From Lycium barbarum (taxonomy: Eukaryota > Streptophyta > Magnoliopsida > Solanales > Solanaceae), in contig NC_083338.1 in assembly GCF_019175385.1 (NCBI RefSeq), forward strand, positions 92,773,777 through 92,837,776: DNA of 64,000 nucleotides. Direction: 5' to 3'. The notes under the pieces are model-generated. The model ran no database searches. It was not told the DNA's origin and saw only the letters and a list, made by a program, of their open reading frames with translations. Each line of letters opens with the position of its first letter. Within the stretch, counting starts at the first letter, position 1. The translations under genes were made by a program, and so were the position numbers. Below, in pieces: positions 20,101 to 31,777 of this stretch.

Positions 20101-22050
20101 GATGTCTATGTTGTTTATTGTGATGCTTCCGGTGTTGGGTTGGGTTGCGTGTTGATGCAGCACGGCAGAGTTATAGCCTATGCCTCCCGACAGCTCAGGA
20201 AGCATGAAAGAAATTATCCTACACATGACCTGGAGTTGGCAGCGGTGATACATGCTTTGAAGATATGGAGACATTACCTATATGGCGTGCATGTTGATAT
20301 TTATACAGATCATAAATGTCTCCAGTATATCGTTAAGCAGAAGGAGCTGAATTTGCGGCAAAGGAGATGGCTGGAGTTGCTGAAAGATTATGATGTCGAT
20401 ATTCTATATCACCCAGGGAAGGCTAATGTTGTAGCAGATGCACTCAGCCGTAAATCTATGGCTAGTTTGGCAGGCGTACAGCCAGGAAGGAAAGAGGTAG
20501 TCCGTGAGATTCACCAGCTAGCTAGTCTTGGAGTTCGTTTGGCTGATTCTGATAATGGTAGCGTTTTGGTGCGAGGTGTTGCTGAGTCCTCTATTGTAGA
20601 AGAGGTAAAGAAGCGTCAATATGAGGACCCTGTTCTGGTACATTATAGAGATACAACACTTCAGAAGGAGGAGACCCCATTTAAGATGTCAGCCGATGGA
20701 GTACTACGATACAGAGACAGATTATGTGTACCTGAGGTTGCAGGGTTACGGCAGCAGGTAATGGGGGAAGCACACTGTGCTCGTTATTATATTCACCCGG
20801 GATCGACAAAAATGTATCATGATCTTAGGTGTTTGTACTGGTGGGATGGTATGAAAAAGGACATAGCAGAATTCGTGGCTCAGTGTCCGAATTGCCAGTA
20901 GGTCAAGATAGAGCACCAGAAACCTGGAGGGCTATTGCACGAGATGGAAATTCCAACCTGGAAATGGGAGGTAATTAATATGGATTTCGTCACAGGTTTC
21001 CCTCGCACCCCGCGGAAGTATGACTCTCTCTGGGTTATTGTTGATAGATTGACAAAATCAGCCCACTTTCTTCCAGTCAGGACTACGTACTCAGCTGAGG
21101 ATTATGCCCGATTGTATCTTAAGGAGATAGTGAGACTTCATGGAGTTCCCACAGCGATTATCTCGGATAGAGGGGCCCAGTTTACAGCTAACTTCTGGAG
21201 ATCCTTCCAGGAGGGATTGGGGACGCAGGTGAGTCTCAGCACCGCATTTCATCCTCAGACTGACGGGCAGGCCGAGCGTACCATCCAGACGCTACAGGAT
21301 ATGTTACGGGCCTGTGTCATTGATTTTAGGGGCAGCTGGGATGATCACTTGCCACTTATCGAGTTTTCTTATAATAATAGTTACCACTCTAGCATTCAGA
21401 TGGCACCATACGAAGCCCTGTATGGCAGGAAATGCAGATCCCCTATAGGCTGGTTTGATGTTGGCGAGACTAAGCTGATAGGACCAGATATGGTTCAGCA
21501 GGCTGTTGATAAGGTGAAACTTATTCAGGAAAGATTACTGACAGCTCAGAGTCGGCAGAAGGCATATGCAGATAATCGACGTCGACACTTGGAATTTCAG
21601 GTTGGTGATTGGGTGTTCTTGAAAGTGTCACCCATGAAGGGTGTTATGAGATTCGGCAAGAAAGGGAAGTTGAGCCCGAGATACATTAGACCTTACCAGG
21701 TTATCCGTAAGGTAGGCCAAGTTGCCTACGAGTTAGATCTACCAGCAGATTTAGAAGCAGTACATCCGGTCTTCCATGTGTCAATGCTTCGGAAGTATAT
21801 AGGCGATCCTTCCAGGGTGTTCCCTACAGATGATATTCAGGTAACTGAGGAGCTATCATACGAAGAACAACCTATTGCCATACTTGATCGACAAATCAGA
21901 AGGTTACGAACAAAAGATGTGGCGTCGGTTAAAGTGTTGTGGTGGAACAATAATAGGGAGGAGATGACTTGGGAGGCTGAGGAGGAGATGAAAAAGAAAT
22001 ATCCTCACTTGTTTTCCACATCTACAGGTAATTTAAACTCCCTTGCTTGA
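17179..22050 (+). pseudogene. Element C gag-pol polyprotein, one frame with four TAG codons
   Basis: Encodes the precursor for copying and integrating the element. The start at 17179 (MPPKKPTAAKKGKA) matches related gags; an ATG 12 bases upstream is in frame. Domains by codon: Gag 1-400; CCHC knuckle about 400-411; protease [12 protein letters not shown] (Asp 500); RT with FIDD (Asp 835-836); RNase H from about codon 970; integrase zinc HHCC ending CPNC at about 1239; integrase core with DDE residues (INMDF, SDRGAQF, QAERT); chromodomain near the end (VKVLWWNNN, EEMTWEAEEEMKKKYPHLF). The natural TGA is codon 1624. The frame is never shifted, but TAG replaces codons 141, 405, 760 and 1241, one of them inside the zinc knuckle. 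At least three align with Gln codons of the other elements. Probably dead; amber readthrough is the less likely alternative. Confidence 0.93.
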
Positions 22051-22135
22051 TTGTGTTAATTGTCTGCTCAATTTATATGTTAGCAATAAGGAAAACCCTC
22101 CCCAAAACTCTTATAGAATCCAACGGGATAAAATC

Positions 22136-22171
22136 GACATTCGAGGACGAATATTCTAAAGGGGGGGAGGA
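22136..22171 (+). other. Pre-PPT hairpin and polypurine tract of C
   Basis: GACATTCG-AGGA-CGAATATTC folds with one imperfect pair. It is followed by AAAGGGGGGGAGGA (22158-22171), the plus-strand primer, directly abutting the 3' LTR. Confidence 0.85.
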
Positions 22172-24348
22172 TGTTATATCCCATATTTTCATACATTGGG
22201 ACGTTTTAAAATAAACGCGACAAGATAAATACAAGACTATCTTAAGATACGAAGTAGAGATTTTAACTTCCGGTTTCGTTTCGAGTCACAATTCACCTAC
22301 AATTTCGTTGGCATGAAAGTATTAATGGAAAATGGGGATTAAATTAACCATGGTTAGATTAATAAGTGGGATTGGGAACAAAAAAATCAGCCCATTATTT
22401 AAAGCCATGTTTGGCCGTGTAGAATAATGGAGTGGTCAAAGATTCTTGACCCAAGTTAGTGTAGTACACATGGCCAAAATATGGAGTGAATACATAATGT
22501 GAAAAATCTGATTCACTCCACATTCCACAACTCATTTCAACACTTACAAGTTGGAAATACATAGTGAGAGAAAGAGAAGCTCTCGGCTAGAGCTAGCCGA
22601 GAGTGGTGAGGTGAGTTCAATCCAAAAAAAAATCAGCTTTCTTCCTCAAATCAACTCCTCATTTAGTGTACAAGAATAGGTAGTAGTTGTTGAAAAGAAA
22701 GAAAGGAAGTGTAGCACCTCAATAGAGTTGAAGTTTCGGCCAAGGTGAAGAACAAGATTGAAAGGTAAGAATGCTTATTGTTCTTGTGTTGTATGATGAT
22801 TTGAATGTATAGTTCATGCATGTTGTTGTTGGATTGTTGTTGTAGTTGAAGTAGAGAGTGAGCTGTGAGTGAGGTGAAGTCATGATTGATTTCATTTTGC
22901 ATGTATTGTTGATGAATTGAATATGTACCAACATAGGTAAATGAACAAAGATTGTAGAAGTTGGTTGTGATGTTGCATGTTGGATATTGGGCTGCTTTTC
23001 TTGAATTGAAAATGAGCCGTGTGTTGAAGGTTCTAATGAAGTCATGCTTTATCTTCTTGAACACGTATTGGGAATGGATTGAATGTATTGTAGTTGGATA
23101 AACGGATAAAAATCATGAAATCGTGGGAAGGGGGTTGTAGCCGTGAAAAAGGGACTGTTTTAGGGGAGATTTAGGGACTGTTTTGTGTCACATTTGGATT
23201 GTTGTTGTTATGGACATTGTGGTGTATTGTATGCATGTTGAATATGTGAATTGAGGTGTTAAAGAAATGAATTATGTTGAAGTGTATAGGCAGTCCAAAA
23301 CCGTGGACAGTTTTGATGTTAGAAGTGAATTTGTGTGTGTTGAATGTTGATTCTTGTTGCAAACGTTTAGTGAAAATAAAGTGCATTGATTCAAGTTGAA
23401 ACTGAAATGATGGTGGGCTGTTGTAGGAATGAAAACGAGGTTAAAACAGTTCCAAGAATCATGAAAGTAATGTCATTAAACGTGTTGTTGTTGTTGCAAG
23501 TTAAAATTGGAAAATTGCTAAGTGAGAATGGAAAGGCTATGTGTGTTGTTTAGCCGTGTGTATGAAACAGTTTGAATGGTGTAGGGACTGCCCAAGCTCC
23601 CTAAGTCATGTTTAAACAAGTTTTGATTAATATATGAAAGAACAATTAGCAATGTTAGCTTGTAACGCTAGTTGGTTCGAATGCGAACGAAACGTCGTTT
23701 AAATGTTAGAAAGGAATTGTGAGCGTCAAAATACGTATTGAATTCCCTTGTAGACTAATTGTAGTTCTTCATATCTTGATATAGGATAAGTGTTTTTGGG
23801 CACCAAGTACGAGTTAGAATACAACTAAACGCTAAAGGTATGTAAAGCCTATTCCTTCTTTCTTTTGGCATGTCCTAGAGTAAGTATGAAATGATATGAA
23901 CCTTGGGGTAAATTCTACTCTCTAGTTACATGCATGACTTATGATTCTATATTTCCTTAATGCTATTGTCACCAGCCTACAATATGAATGACTAATGAAT
24001 AATGTATGAAAGTTCCTACTCTTAAAGAATTGCACAACTAGAGGCATACTTGACTTTCAAAAGCTACACCATGTTAAAGTGATACATGTACATGAAATCT
24101 AAAACGTTTCTTGTAATAGTTTGTTATGAGACTTAAAATGAACTGAATATGAATATTATCTTGACACTTTACAGTTGGTTAGTTGCTTATCCATTGAGTC
24201 TCAAAAGATGAATTGCATATATGTGGTTGCTTATTATTCTGCTCGTGCTTACCGCTATATCCTTCACTGAGTCCCGGGCCAGGGTACGTTTTCGTGCGCA
24301 TATTTACTATATTAATCACCGAGTCCCTCACTAGAGGGCCGGGACACG

Positions 24349-24388
<40 letters not shown>

Positions 24389-25477
24389 ATATGGTGGTAT
24401 GATGATATGATGATATGATGATATGGAAATGATGGTGGCCAGGAGGGCATATTCATTATTACCGAGTCCCTCATTAAAGGGCCGGGACACGTTATATATA
24501 AATATATGATGACATGATGATATGGTGATATAATGATATGATGACATGGAAACGGTGGCCAGGAGGGCATATATTCCTTATTACCGAGTCCCTCGTTAAA
24601 GGGCCGGGACACGTATATGTTTATGTTTATGGTGCTATGATTTTAATTACCGAGTCCCTCATTAAATGGCCGGGACACGTTATATATGTTATATACGGAA
24701 TGATTATGCAACTTTGATTACAAAACTCTATAATAACACTGATATGAGAATGATACAGACGAAATGTGTTCAAAGGCAAGTTTTTAAGAAATTCTGGTTG
24801 TTGCACTGAGTCCTATATACCGTGTCTCAATATAATTCTATTACTATGTTTCAAGCTTTACATGCTCAGTACATATTCCGTACTGACCCCCTTTCTTCGG
24901 GGGGCTGCATTCATGCCCGTAGGTACAGCCGCTCGTTTCGGAGATCCGCCAGCTTAGGATACCTATTAAGCTATTTTGGACTGCTCCCTTGTTCCGGAGC
25001 CTAGCTTGTCGTAAAACTCCCTTATGTTGTATTCATATGTGTTTGTTTGGGTACGGCGGGGCCCTGTCCTGCCATATGATACGGTCATTACTCTTAGAGG
25101 TCTGTGGACATCGGTGTGGGTCTGTTTGTAGTTGTTGATGCGTTTTATGTCTATGACTTATGTTTGGGGCGTAGACATTCGTAATGGCAGCCTTGTCGGC
25201 TTGCATATATATGTATGTTTATTATTTTGTATATCGTGGCAGCCTTGTCGGCTTGCGTAGGAATATATATATATATATATATTGTTGTTTAAAAAGTGCA
25301 ACTCCTCAGGAGACAGGTGTCTAAGACATACAAAACTTGACAGCTTTAAAATAACGTCCAACCCGTTTTATGTACAAATGAGATCATGACATGCTAATTG
25401 CAAATGACTACAATTAACAGACAATATGAGTGTCCAACTCGGGCACTAGTCACGTCCTACGGGGTTAGGTCGTGACA
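22172..25477 (+). repeat. Element C 3' LTR
   Basis: 3306 bp, near-identical to 13663-16972. All regulatory features of the 5' LTR are repeated here. It ends TCGTGACA just before the CTTAT duplication. Confidence 0.95.
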
Positions 25478-26371
25478 CTTATCTGGAAAATTTTATTTCG
25501 AAAAAGCATATATGAGCAACAAAGTTTGGGATTCATTTGGACGGACCAGAATACATTCCAACCACATTTTTCCGTAGAAAAGCTCATGTTGAAGGGTTAA
25601 GTACGCCTAGTCCATAGAGTGTAATTAAAACAGAGTAAGAATCGTGAATGAGGTTAAGAAGTGTTACGTTATAGGATGGATTACGAGCGGGATGTAATAT
25701 GAATACCATAAGGATTGTTATAGAAATGAGTAAAGCCTAGCAAGGAAGTAACTAAATGATATGATGTAATTAGTGTGAAACGGTAAAGCAGATGTAGAAC
25801 AAATAAGAAAGAACTTATAAGGTCCTACAGGGAAATTTCAGAATAGAGATCAAACAGTAATGAAAGTGAAAGCGAGCATAGGAAGAGAAGGAATGAATAG
25901 AAAGAAAAAGATAAGAAGAAAGCAAGTGGGATTACAGTGCAGCGAGGTGTTATGACGCGTATAGCTAAGAAAACGAGTAATACAAGTGACAGAATTGTGA
26001 AAGACCGACCTAAAGGAAGATGAGCAACAAGACAGAATGAATGCCAGAAATGACTGGTATGATAAGAATAAATAAGAGATGAACAGAATATGTTTTTAAA
26101 ACGAGAAAGGGGTTATGTAGAAGTAGTGTTTACCGAAGGATACAGAAGTAACATGAAATTCCTCGGGTATAAGATAAAATATGGACATATACTGGAGAAA
26201 TGAAAGGAATGACTATGTAAAGACCTGGAATGCGTTATAATGAATTAAAGTGAATCGACAAACGGAAGAGGTATGTGAAGGACATAAATAACTAAGAGAA
26301 CACTTGAGAAAGTACTGCGGAATTCAGAATCAGTTCAACATTCGAGGATGAATGTTCTAAAGGGGGAAGGA
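25478..26371 (+). mobile_element. Element B internal region, right part (purine-rich, non-coding)
   Basis: It begins with the right CTTAT duplication of C. About 850 bp with no frame longer than about 60 codons and no similarity to Pol, unusually rich in A and G on the plus strand from about 25600 to 26340. It ends with the pre-PPT hairpin AACATTCG-AGGA-TGAATGTT (26337-26356) and PPT AAAGGGGGAAGGA (26359-26371). Confidence 0.8.
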
Positions 26372-28878
26372 TGTTATACCCCATATATTTATACGTCGAA
26401 ATATTCGCAAGCAAGTCGACTCGAATTAAAGATAGGATTATTTTCGGACACGAAATAGAAACCTTTAATTTTCAATTTTAATTAAAACATAAATTGTTTA
26501 TAATTTTTATTTAGTGTAAAAATATTATTGGAGATTAGGGATTAATTAAGTATGATTAGATTATTAAGTAGGAATTAGTGTTTAATTAAATTAATTGATT
26601 TAATTTTTAAATTTTGGGCCCTACCCGTTTTAATTATGAAAAAAAAAAAGAAAACAAAATACAAAACAAACAAATCAGCAAAATAATGTTGGATGAGTCA
26701 TTAGAGAAGGGTAAACGTGTCCATTAGAGGACAACCATATATAAGATATGGTTTGTTCAGAAAGTGGACAATTGAATTCATTTCCAAAAAATATTTCTCA
26801 AAAAAACAAAGGAAGCATTTCCATGGCTGGTCTCTGCCAGCCATGGTTGAAGGGTAAAAATTATTTTTTTTGCTTAATCAATCAAGTTCTAAGTGCAATA
26901 CAAATTCAAGGAGGTGATAGCAACATTGGATATTAAATCGGGGAAGAAGAAATTGCGAAATTGGAGCAATTAAAAGTAGAAATTCCTCTGAGAAAATTTA
27001 GGTAAGATTTTCCTATTTTATGGTGTAATTGTGATAATAATGTTGTAATGAAATTATTAAAATTGAATTGGAAGAAATCGGAAGTAAGAAAAATACATGG
27101 AATTATTATTATGTGAAATCGTGGGTTGACATGGATTTAGAATTGTTATGGGCTGAGTTGTGAGAATTTTATGTGTATATCGTTGTGGTTGGTATTTCCG
27201 TGTTGACAGGAAGATAATGGGAAATTCGGGTTAGGCGAATATATAGGGGAAATGCTGCTCGATTTTCGTTAAGTCCCTAACTAACAAAAACCCTAAATGA
27301 GAAAATATAAGTTAAAGAATAAGTTATATAAGCGATGGACTACGGATTTACGAACTAGAAAGTATAGTTACTGACGATAACGTTACTCTTATATTAAATA
27401 GGCTAAAAGAGCGACAAGGCGAACGGGTTTGCGAATAGTCGCTAACAGGTATGTAAAGCGGTCCATTCTTTCTTTTGGCATGTCTTAGATTTAAGTGATG
27501 AATGATATGAACTTTGGGGTAATCCTATTCATAAGTCTTTAGTGTGATTCATGATTCTTATTCACTTCTTGATGTTAGAACTCTTAAGTGATTGAGCTCC
27601 CCTCTTCAGTTTCCTATACGATGGATAATAGTCGATATATATAAGTTCCTATTCCGTTCCGAAGGGAACACCCATAAGGTGCCAGTTGAGTTGTGTATAT
27701 GGTTTTACTAATGATTTCCAGGAAATTAGTTTTATACTAAAGGAAACATAAAATTTGATTTTCAAAACCATTCTGAAGGGGGTGCGAGATTTTACTATTT
27801 CATTTCATTTACGATTTATGTTTACATTCCATAGCATCATCTCTTTGTATTGATATTTATGGAATAAATTTGTGTTGACATGATTGTGACATTAAGCCGG
27901 AAGCGGCTGCCCGAAGGGGCCATTTTTATTAAGCCGGAAGCGGCTGCCCGAAGGGACTATTGTTTTGTTAGCCGGAAGCGGCTGTCCGAAGGGACTATTG
28001 TTTTGTTAGCCGGAAGCGGCTGTCCGAAGGGACTATTGTTTTGTTAGCCGGAAGCGGCTGTTCGAAGGGACTATTGTGTTATTAGCCGGAAGCGGCCGTC
28101 CGAAGGGACTAATGTGATACTATATTTATATTGTATATTCTGGAATTTGTGTATGCTATATTTATATTGTGTATGCTAGAATTTGTGTAAGGTACCATAT
28201 GGCACTGTTCAAAATGCTGTTCCAGGTTACTCTCGGGTTGCTTTCTAAACTTGTTTACTGTTACGCTTTTCCTTGTTTATGATTCAGTAATGCTTTACAT
28301 ATTCAGTACATATTCCGTACTCACCCCCCCTTTCTTCGGGGGGCTGTGTTTCATGCCCGCAGGTGAAGATACTCGCCTTGGTGATCCGCCAGCTTAGGAT
28401 TCCCTTTTTGCTATCTTGGAGAGTTCCGTTGTTCCGGAGCCTAGATTTTGGTACAGACCCTTGTTGATGTATATATGTATATGTTGTTTAGGGGTATGAC
28501 GGGGCCCTGTCCCGTCATATTTCACTGTTACAATTCTTAGAGGTCTGTAGACATGTTTGTGGGTTGTGTACAAGTTTGAGCAGCTGTGTCCATATGGTTA
28601 TTGTGGATGTTCTGTTGTGGTAGCAGCTTTTCCAGCTTGCATGTATTATCGTTTAGTAGTGGCAGCCTTGTCGGCTTGCGTAATATTCTGATATGTAGTG
28701 GCAGCCTTGTTGGCTTGCGTAGTATAATGATATATACAGTGGCATCCTCGTCGGCTTGCGTATGTTATTACGATGTGATTGATTGAGGACTTATAGTATC
28801 AGTTCGATTATGTTTTACAGGTACATATGGGTGTCCAGCTCGGGCACCAGTCATGACCCACGGGGCTGGGTCGTGACA
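26372..28878 (+). repeat. Element B 3' LTR
   Basis: 2507 bp, colinear with 10453-12930, with a short duplicated TGTATGCTATATTTATATT-like stretch at about 28135-28185 not present in the 5' copy. It ends at 28878, followed by TCGCC, the right target duplication (TCTCC on the left). Confidence 0.93.
27892..28114 (+). repeat. 38-bp minisatellite of twin GAAG hairpins (B 3' LTR)
   Basis: Six units, as in the 5' LTR (11961-12185). Stem bases are better preserved here than in the 5' copy. Confidence 0.85.
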
Positions 28879-28883
28879 TCGCC

Positions 28884-29307
28884 AATGAAAGAGGTGATGA
28901 GATTTGGGAAGAAAGGGAAATTAAGTCCTCGATACATTGGACCCTATAAAATTATCCGCAAGGTGGGTCATGTAGCCTACGAATTGGACTTGCCTTCAGA
29001 GCTTGAATCAGTCCATCCAGTCTTCCATGTTTCAATGCTCCGCAAGTGTGTTGGAGATCCTACGAGGGTTGTTCCAATAGATGATGTTCAAGTGACAGAA
29101 AAGCTAGCATACGAAGAAGTGCCCATTGTCATATTAGACAGGCAAGTACGGAGACTTCGAAATAAGGAAGTAGCTTCAGTCAAAGTCCTGTGGCGAAATA
29201 ATAACTGAGAAGAAATGACTTGGGAGGCGGAAGAGAAAATGACTTCCACATATCCGCACTTATTCCAACCCCCAGGAGGGATTCAAGATGAAACACTAAC
29301 ATTATGA
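28884..29307 (+). pseudogene. Element A pol, 3' end (integrase C-terminus and chromodomain)
   Basis: This continues the integrase frame cut at 10447: MRFGKKGKLSPRYIGPY, then AYELDLPSELESVHPVFHVSMLRK, a link region and the chromodomain (ASVKVLWRNN, EEMTWEAEEKM, YPHLF). The chromodomain is thought to steer integration to particular chromatin in this family. TGA at 29206-29208 interrupts it shortly before the natural TGA at 29305-29307. Confidence 0.92.
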
Positions 29308-29508
29308 GGTATGTATGCTTTCTTTCCATGCTTTTGGTCGTGTGTGGCCAATTTATAGTGCTATTGTGTTGTGGCCTTGCAAGGCAATATTTTTATGGGT
29401 TGTTGTGATAGGATGGTAGTGCCATATTACAGGGGAAACTGGCGAAATTTTCGTAGAATTCCCGAGTGCTTAACATTCGAGGATGATTGTTCCCAAAAGG
29501 GGGAAAAG
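29308..29508 (+). other. Element A 3' untranslated region, pre-PPT hairpin and PPT
   Basis: Non-coding. AACATTCG-AGGA-TGATTGTT (29472-29491) is a slightly decayed form of the conserved hairpin. AAAAGGGGGAAAAG then abuts the LTR at 29509. Confidence 0.8.
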
Positions 29509-31777
29509 TGTTACACCATGGAAATTTCATGTCGTCATGTAGTGAATGAACCAATGCGAGCTTAAGGGTAACATGAAGTTCTTAATACTATAAGACGGAT
29601 ATTTAGTGGTCTTAGAAGTGATAGGAATTGATGAGATAAGGATTAATAAGGACAAGTGGAGTATAAGTGGGGTTTAGGAAAGGTTTCGTAAATTATTGCA
29701 TTAAGGATTGGTTGGTAAGGCCTTGAGGACGAATTATAGGGATGCTTAGATCATTGATGAAGTACTAAACAAGTGTTAAAAAAGTTGTATAAGGATTGGA
29801 GATCAAACGAAACGACAAGGACAACTTCGGAAAAAGTGGGAGCTACGCGACCACATTATACGGCCCGTGGAATTTTATACGGACCGTATAATGGTCCGTA
29901 TAACCCAACAGCAACAATGTTTTCCATGTAGTGAACCACGGACACTTATACTGACCGTATAATGTTATACGGACCGTATAAGTGCTTCGTATGAGTCCCG
30001 ACGGGCTGAGTATTTCCAAGTATTTAAATGTGATCCCACCTCATTATATTCATTCTCCTCACTTCTTCACCTCTCTCCAAGCTTCTATAATATTCCATAC
30101 ACTTCATTCTCAAGAATACAATAGAAATCAAGGGTTCATACCATAAATTCAAGTGAATCAATTGCAAGGAAGCTCCTTGGGGTTGCTAGAGTCAAGAAAT
30201 CCCTTGGAAGTTGAAGCTAGGGTTTTCTTCAAGTGAAGCTTTGTCAACCAAAACCCGTTCCTACGCATTCAAAGGTGAGTTTCATGATTATTCCATGTTG
30301 TTTAAGGTATTGAAAAGTTGAAACACTTGGATTATGGAAGAAGATGGAAAATGGATTACAAAAGATGAGATTAGTGGCAATTGTGAATAGGAGATTAATC
30401 TGAATCATGAATATTGATATGTTGTGATTGTAAGTATGTTATGAACGACAGTTAGAACATGGAATAAGTATTATATGTGAGAAAATGCAATAATGAATTA
30501 TGACCATGATTATGGAGAAATTGGAGTGAAATTGTGAAATGTGGGTAATAAAGATGAATGATGATTCTTGCTTGTGATATTGTGAATGTTGTTATCGATG
30601 TTTGGGAGTTGATATGGAATATGGGGAAAGTTGTATAAACAAAGGAAATGCTGCCCAATTTTCTTTAGCTTTAGTAAGCACGTTTAAGTAATCGGTTAGC
30701 TAATGTTAATGCGAATTCTCTTGAAGGTAAAAACGTAGGCATTGAAGGAGAACAAGCAAGCGATAGATTAGTTAAATGAAAAAGGTATGTGAGGTTATTT
30801 TTTTATTTCTATGGCATGAATCCTATGGCATGATTTTTCCTTCTTCTCCATGAATCCTCTATATCCCGTAAAGCTAAGAGCCTATGTTCATGAATAGCCA
30901 TATGAGATAAGAGATACATTACAAGCCCAATAATGATGATGATGAGTTAAGCATAAAGATTCTAGAGTTCATGATATGATGTTCCCATAAAGTTAATGAT
31001 GTTGTGTATTATATACACTCACCTTATATACTATTTCCTTCTAGGTGAGGCTGAATGCTTATAAATGCTCCATAACGGAATTGGGGGTTCACGACCTTAT
31101 GTCACCTCGATCGATGTACAGTTTGTCTTGAGTCTTATGCATGATTCATGATAAGTATGTGATTATGATATTACACTGCGCCTATATGGCCGGGCAGACA
31201 CCGCGAAGGTGGGCAGCATATACACCATGTTTAGATGGCTTGGGCAGACACCACTAGTGGGCGGCGTGAGATGGTACCCCGGATGCGGGAGGCCTGGACG
31301 CAGGCTAATGATTATCACACCGTACCGATATGGACGGGAAGCTTATACATTTATTCATACTCATATGATGATGATTATAAAGTAAGCCAGCATGCATTAT
31401 TTCTTTTATAAGCGACAGTCAGATACAGTTGCTCCTTACTTGATGCTTCCTTTATCTCATTGACGTATTATTATTACTTATGCCTGTCATACTCAGTACA
31501 ATGTTCGTTCTGACGTCCGTTTTCTTTGGATGCTACATTCATGCCCATAGGCAAACAGGGAGTTGATCTTTATCCAGACTCGTAGGAGCTAGTAGCTGAT
31601 ATTCGAGCACTCCATTGTTCCGGAGGTGCCTTTGATTATTCTTTTGTGTTATATATATATATATATATATTATTTTGATAGCCGAAGGGCTTATGTGTAT
31701 AAAAGTGATTATGTTTCCAAATGAAAAATGATTTTATTATGATGAGTAATAGAATGAGTGGTGCTCGGTGGTTAGCC
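29509..31777 (+). repeat. Element A 3' LTR, lacking its last ~48 bp
   Basis: Colinear with the 5' LTR, with the palindrome cluster (29859-29990), TATTTAAATG (30021-30030) and donor AAAG|GTGAGT (GT at 30275-30276). It stops at GGTGGTTAGCC; the expected GGGTACCC...GTGACA end is missing and D gag follows without any target duplication. Confidence 0.9.
29859..29990 (+). repeat. TACGG/CCGTA palindrome cluster (A 3' LTR)
   Basis: Same cluster as 3510-3641 but with more perfect TACGG-A-CCGTA units, for example just before and after the ATAATGTTATAC spacer. Confidence 0.6.

Larger units (their letters stand above)
13663..25477 (+). mobile_element. Element C: complete Tekay-like gypsy retrotransposon
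   Basis: 11,815 bp, flanked by perfect 5-bp duplications CTTAT (13658-13662 and 25478-25482). LTRs are 13663-16972 and 22172-25477. PBS, leader, gag-pol in a single frame and PPT are all present. The LTRs differ only by scattered single-base changes and a few microsatellite differences, so C is the youngest insertion of this nest, as its innermost position requires. Confidence 0.96.
10453..28878 (+). mobile_element. Element B: non-autonomous LARD-like gypsy element
   Basis: LTRs 10453-12930 and 26372-28878 (starts TGTTATACCCC, ends GGGTCGTGACA), PBS and PPT are present. The internal DNA, 12931-13662 plus 25483-26371, is only about 1.6 kb and encodes no recognisable Gag or Pol. The leader is conserved up to the acceptor where other elements start gag, then diverges. 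B sits in the integrase codons of A and is itself split by C. It would depend on Gag/Pol from related elements. J (40782-43334) is a solo LTR of the same family. Confidence 0.9.
3139..31777 (+). mobile_element. Element A: Tekay-like Ty3/gypsy retrotransposon, nested host
   Basis: Full-length in layout: 5' LTR 3139-5873, PBS, gag-pol pseudogene, PPT, and 3' LTR from 29509. It is split by element B at 10453-28878; TCTCC before B and TCGCC after B (4 of 5 bases) mark the target duplication within the integrase codons. The 3' LTR lacks about its last 48 bp, where it is fused to element D. Gag-pol carries one frameshift and eight nonsense codons, mostly C-to-T or G-to-A changes, so A is old and dead. 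Its closest relative here is H. Confidence 0.9.

Noticed and set aside
17179..22050. Programmed stop-codon suppression between gag and pol of C
   Set aside because: One TAG would fit that model, but four scattered through Gag, RT and integrase, and open relatives at these sites, fit decay better. Kept only as an alternative.
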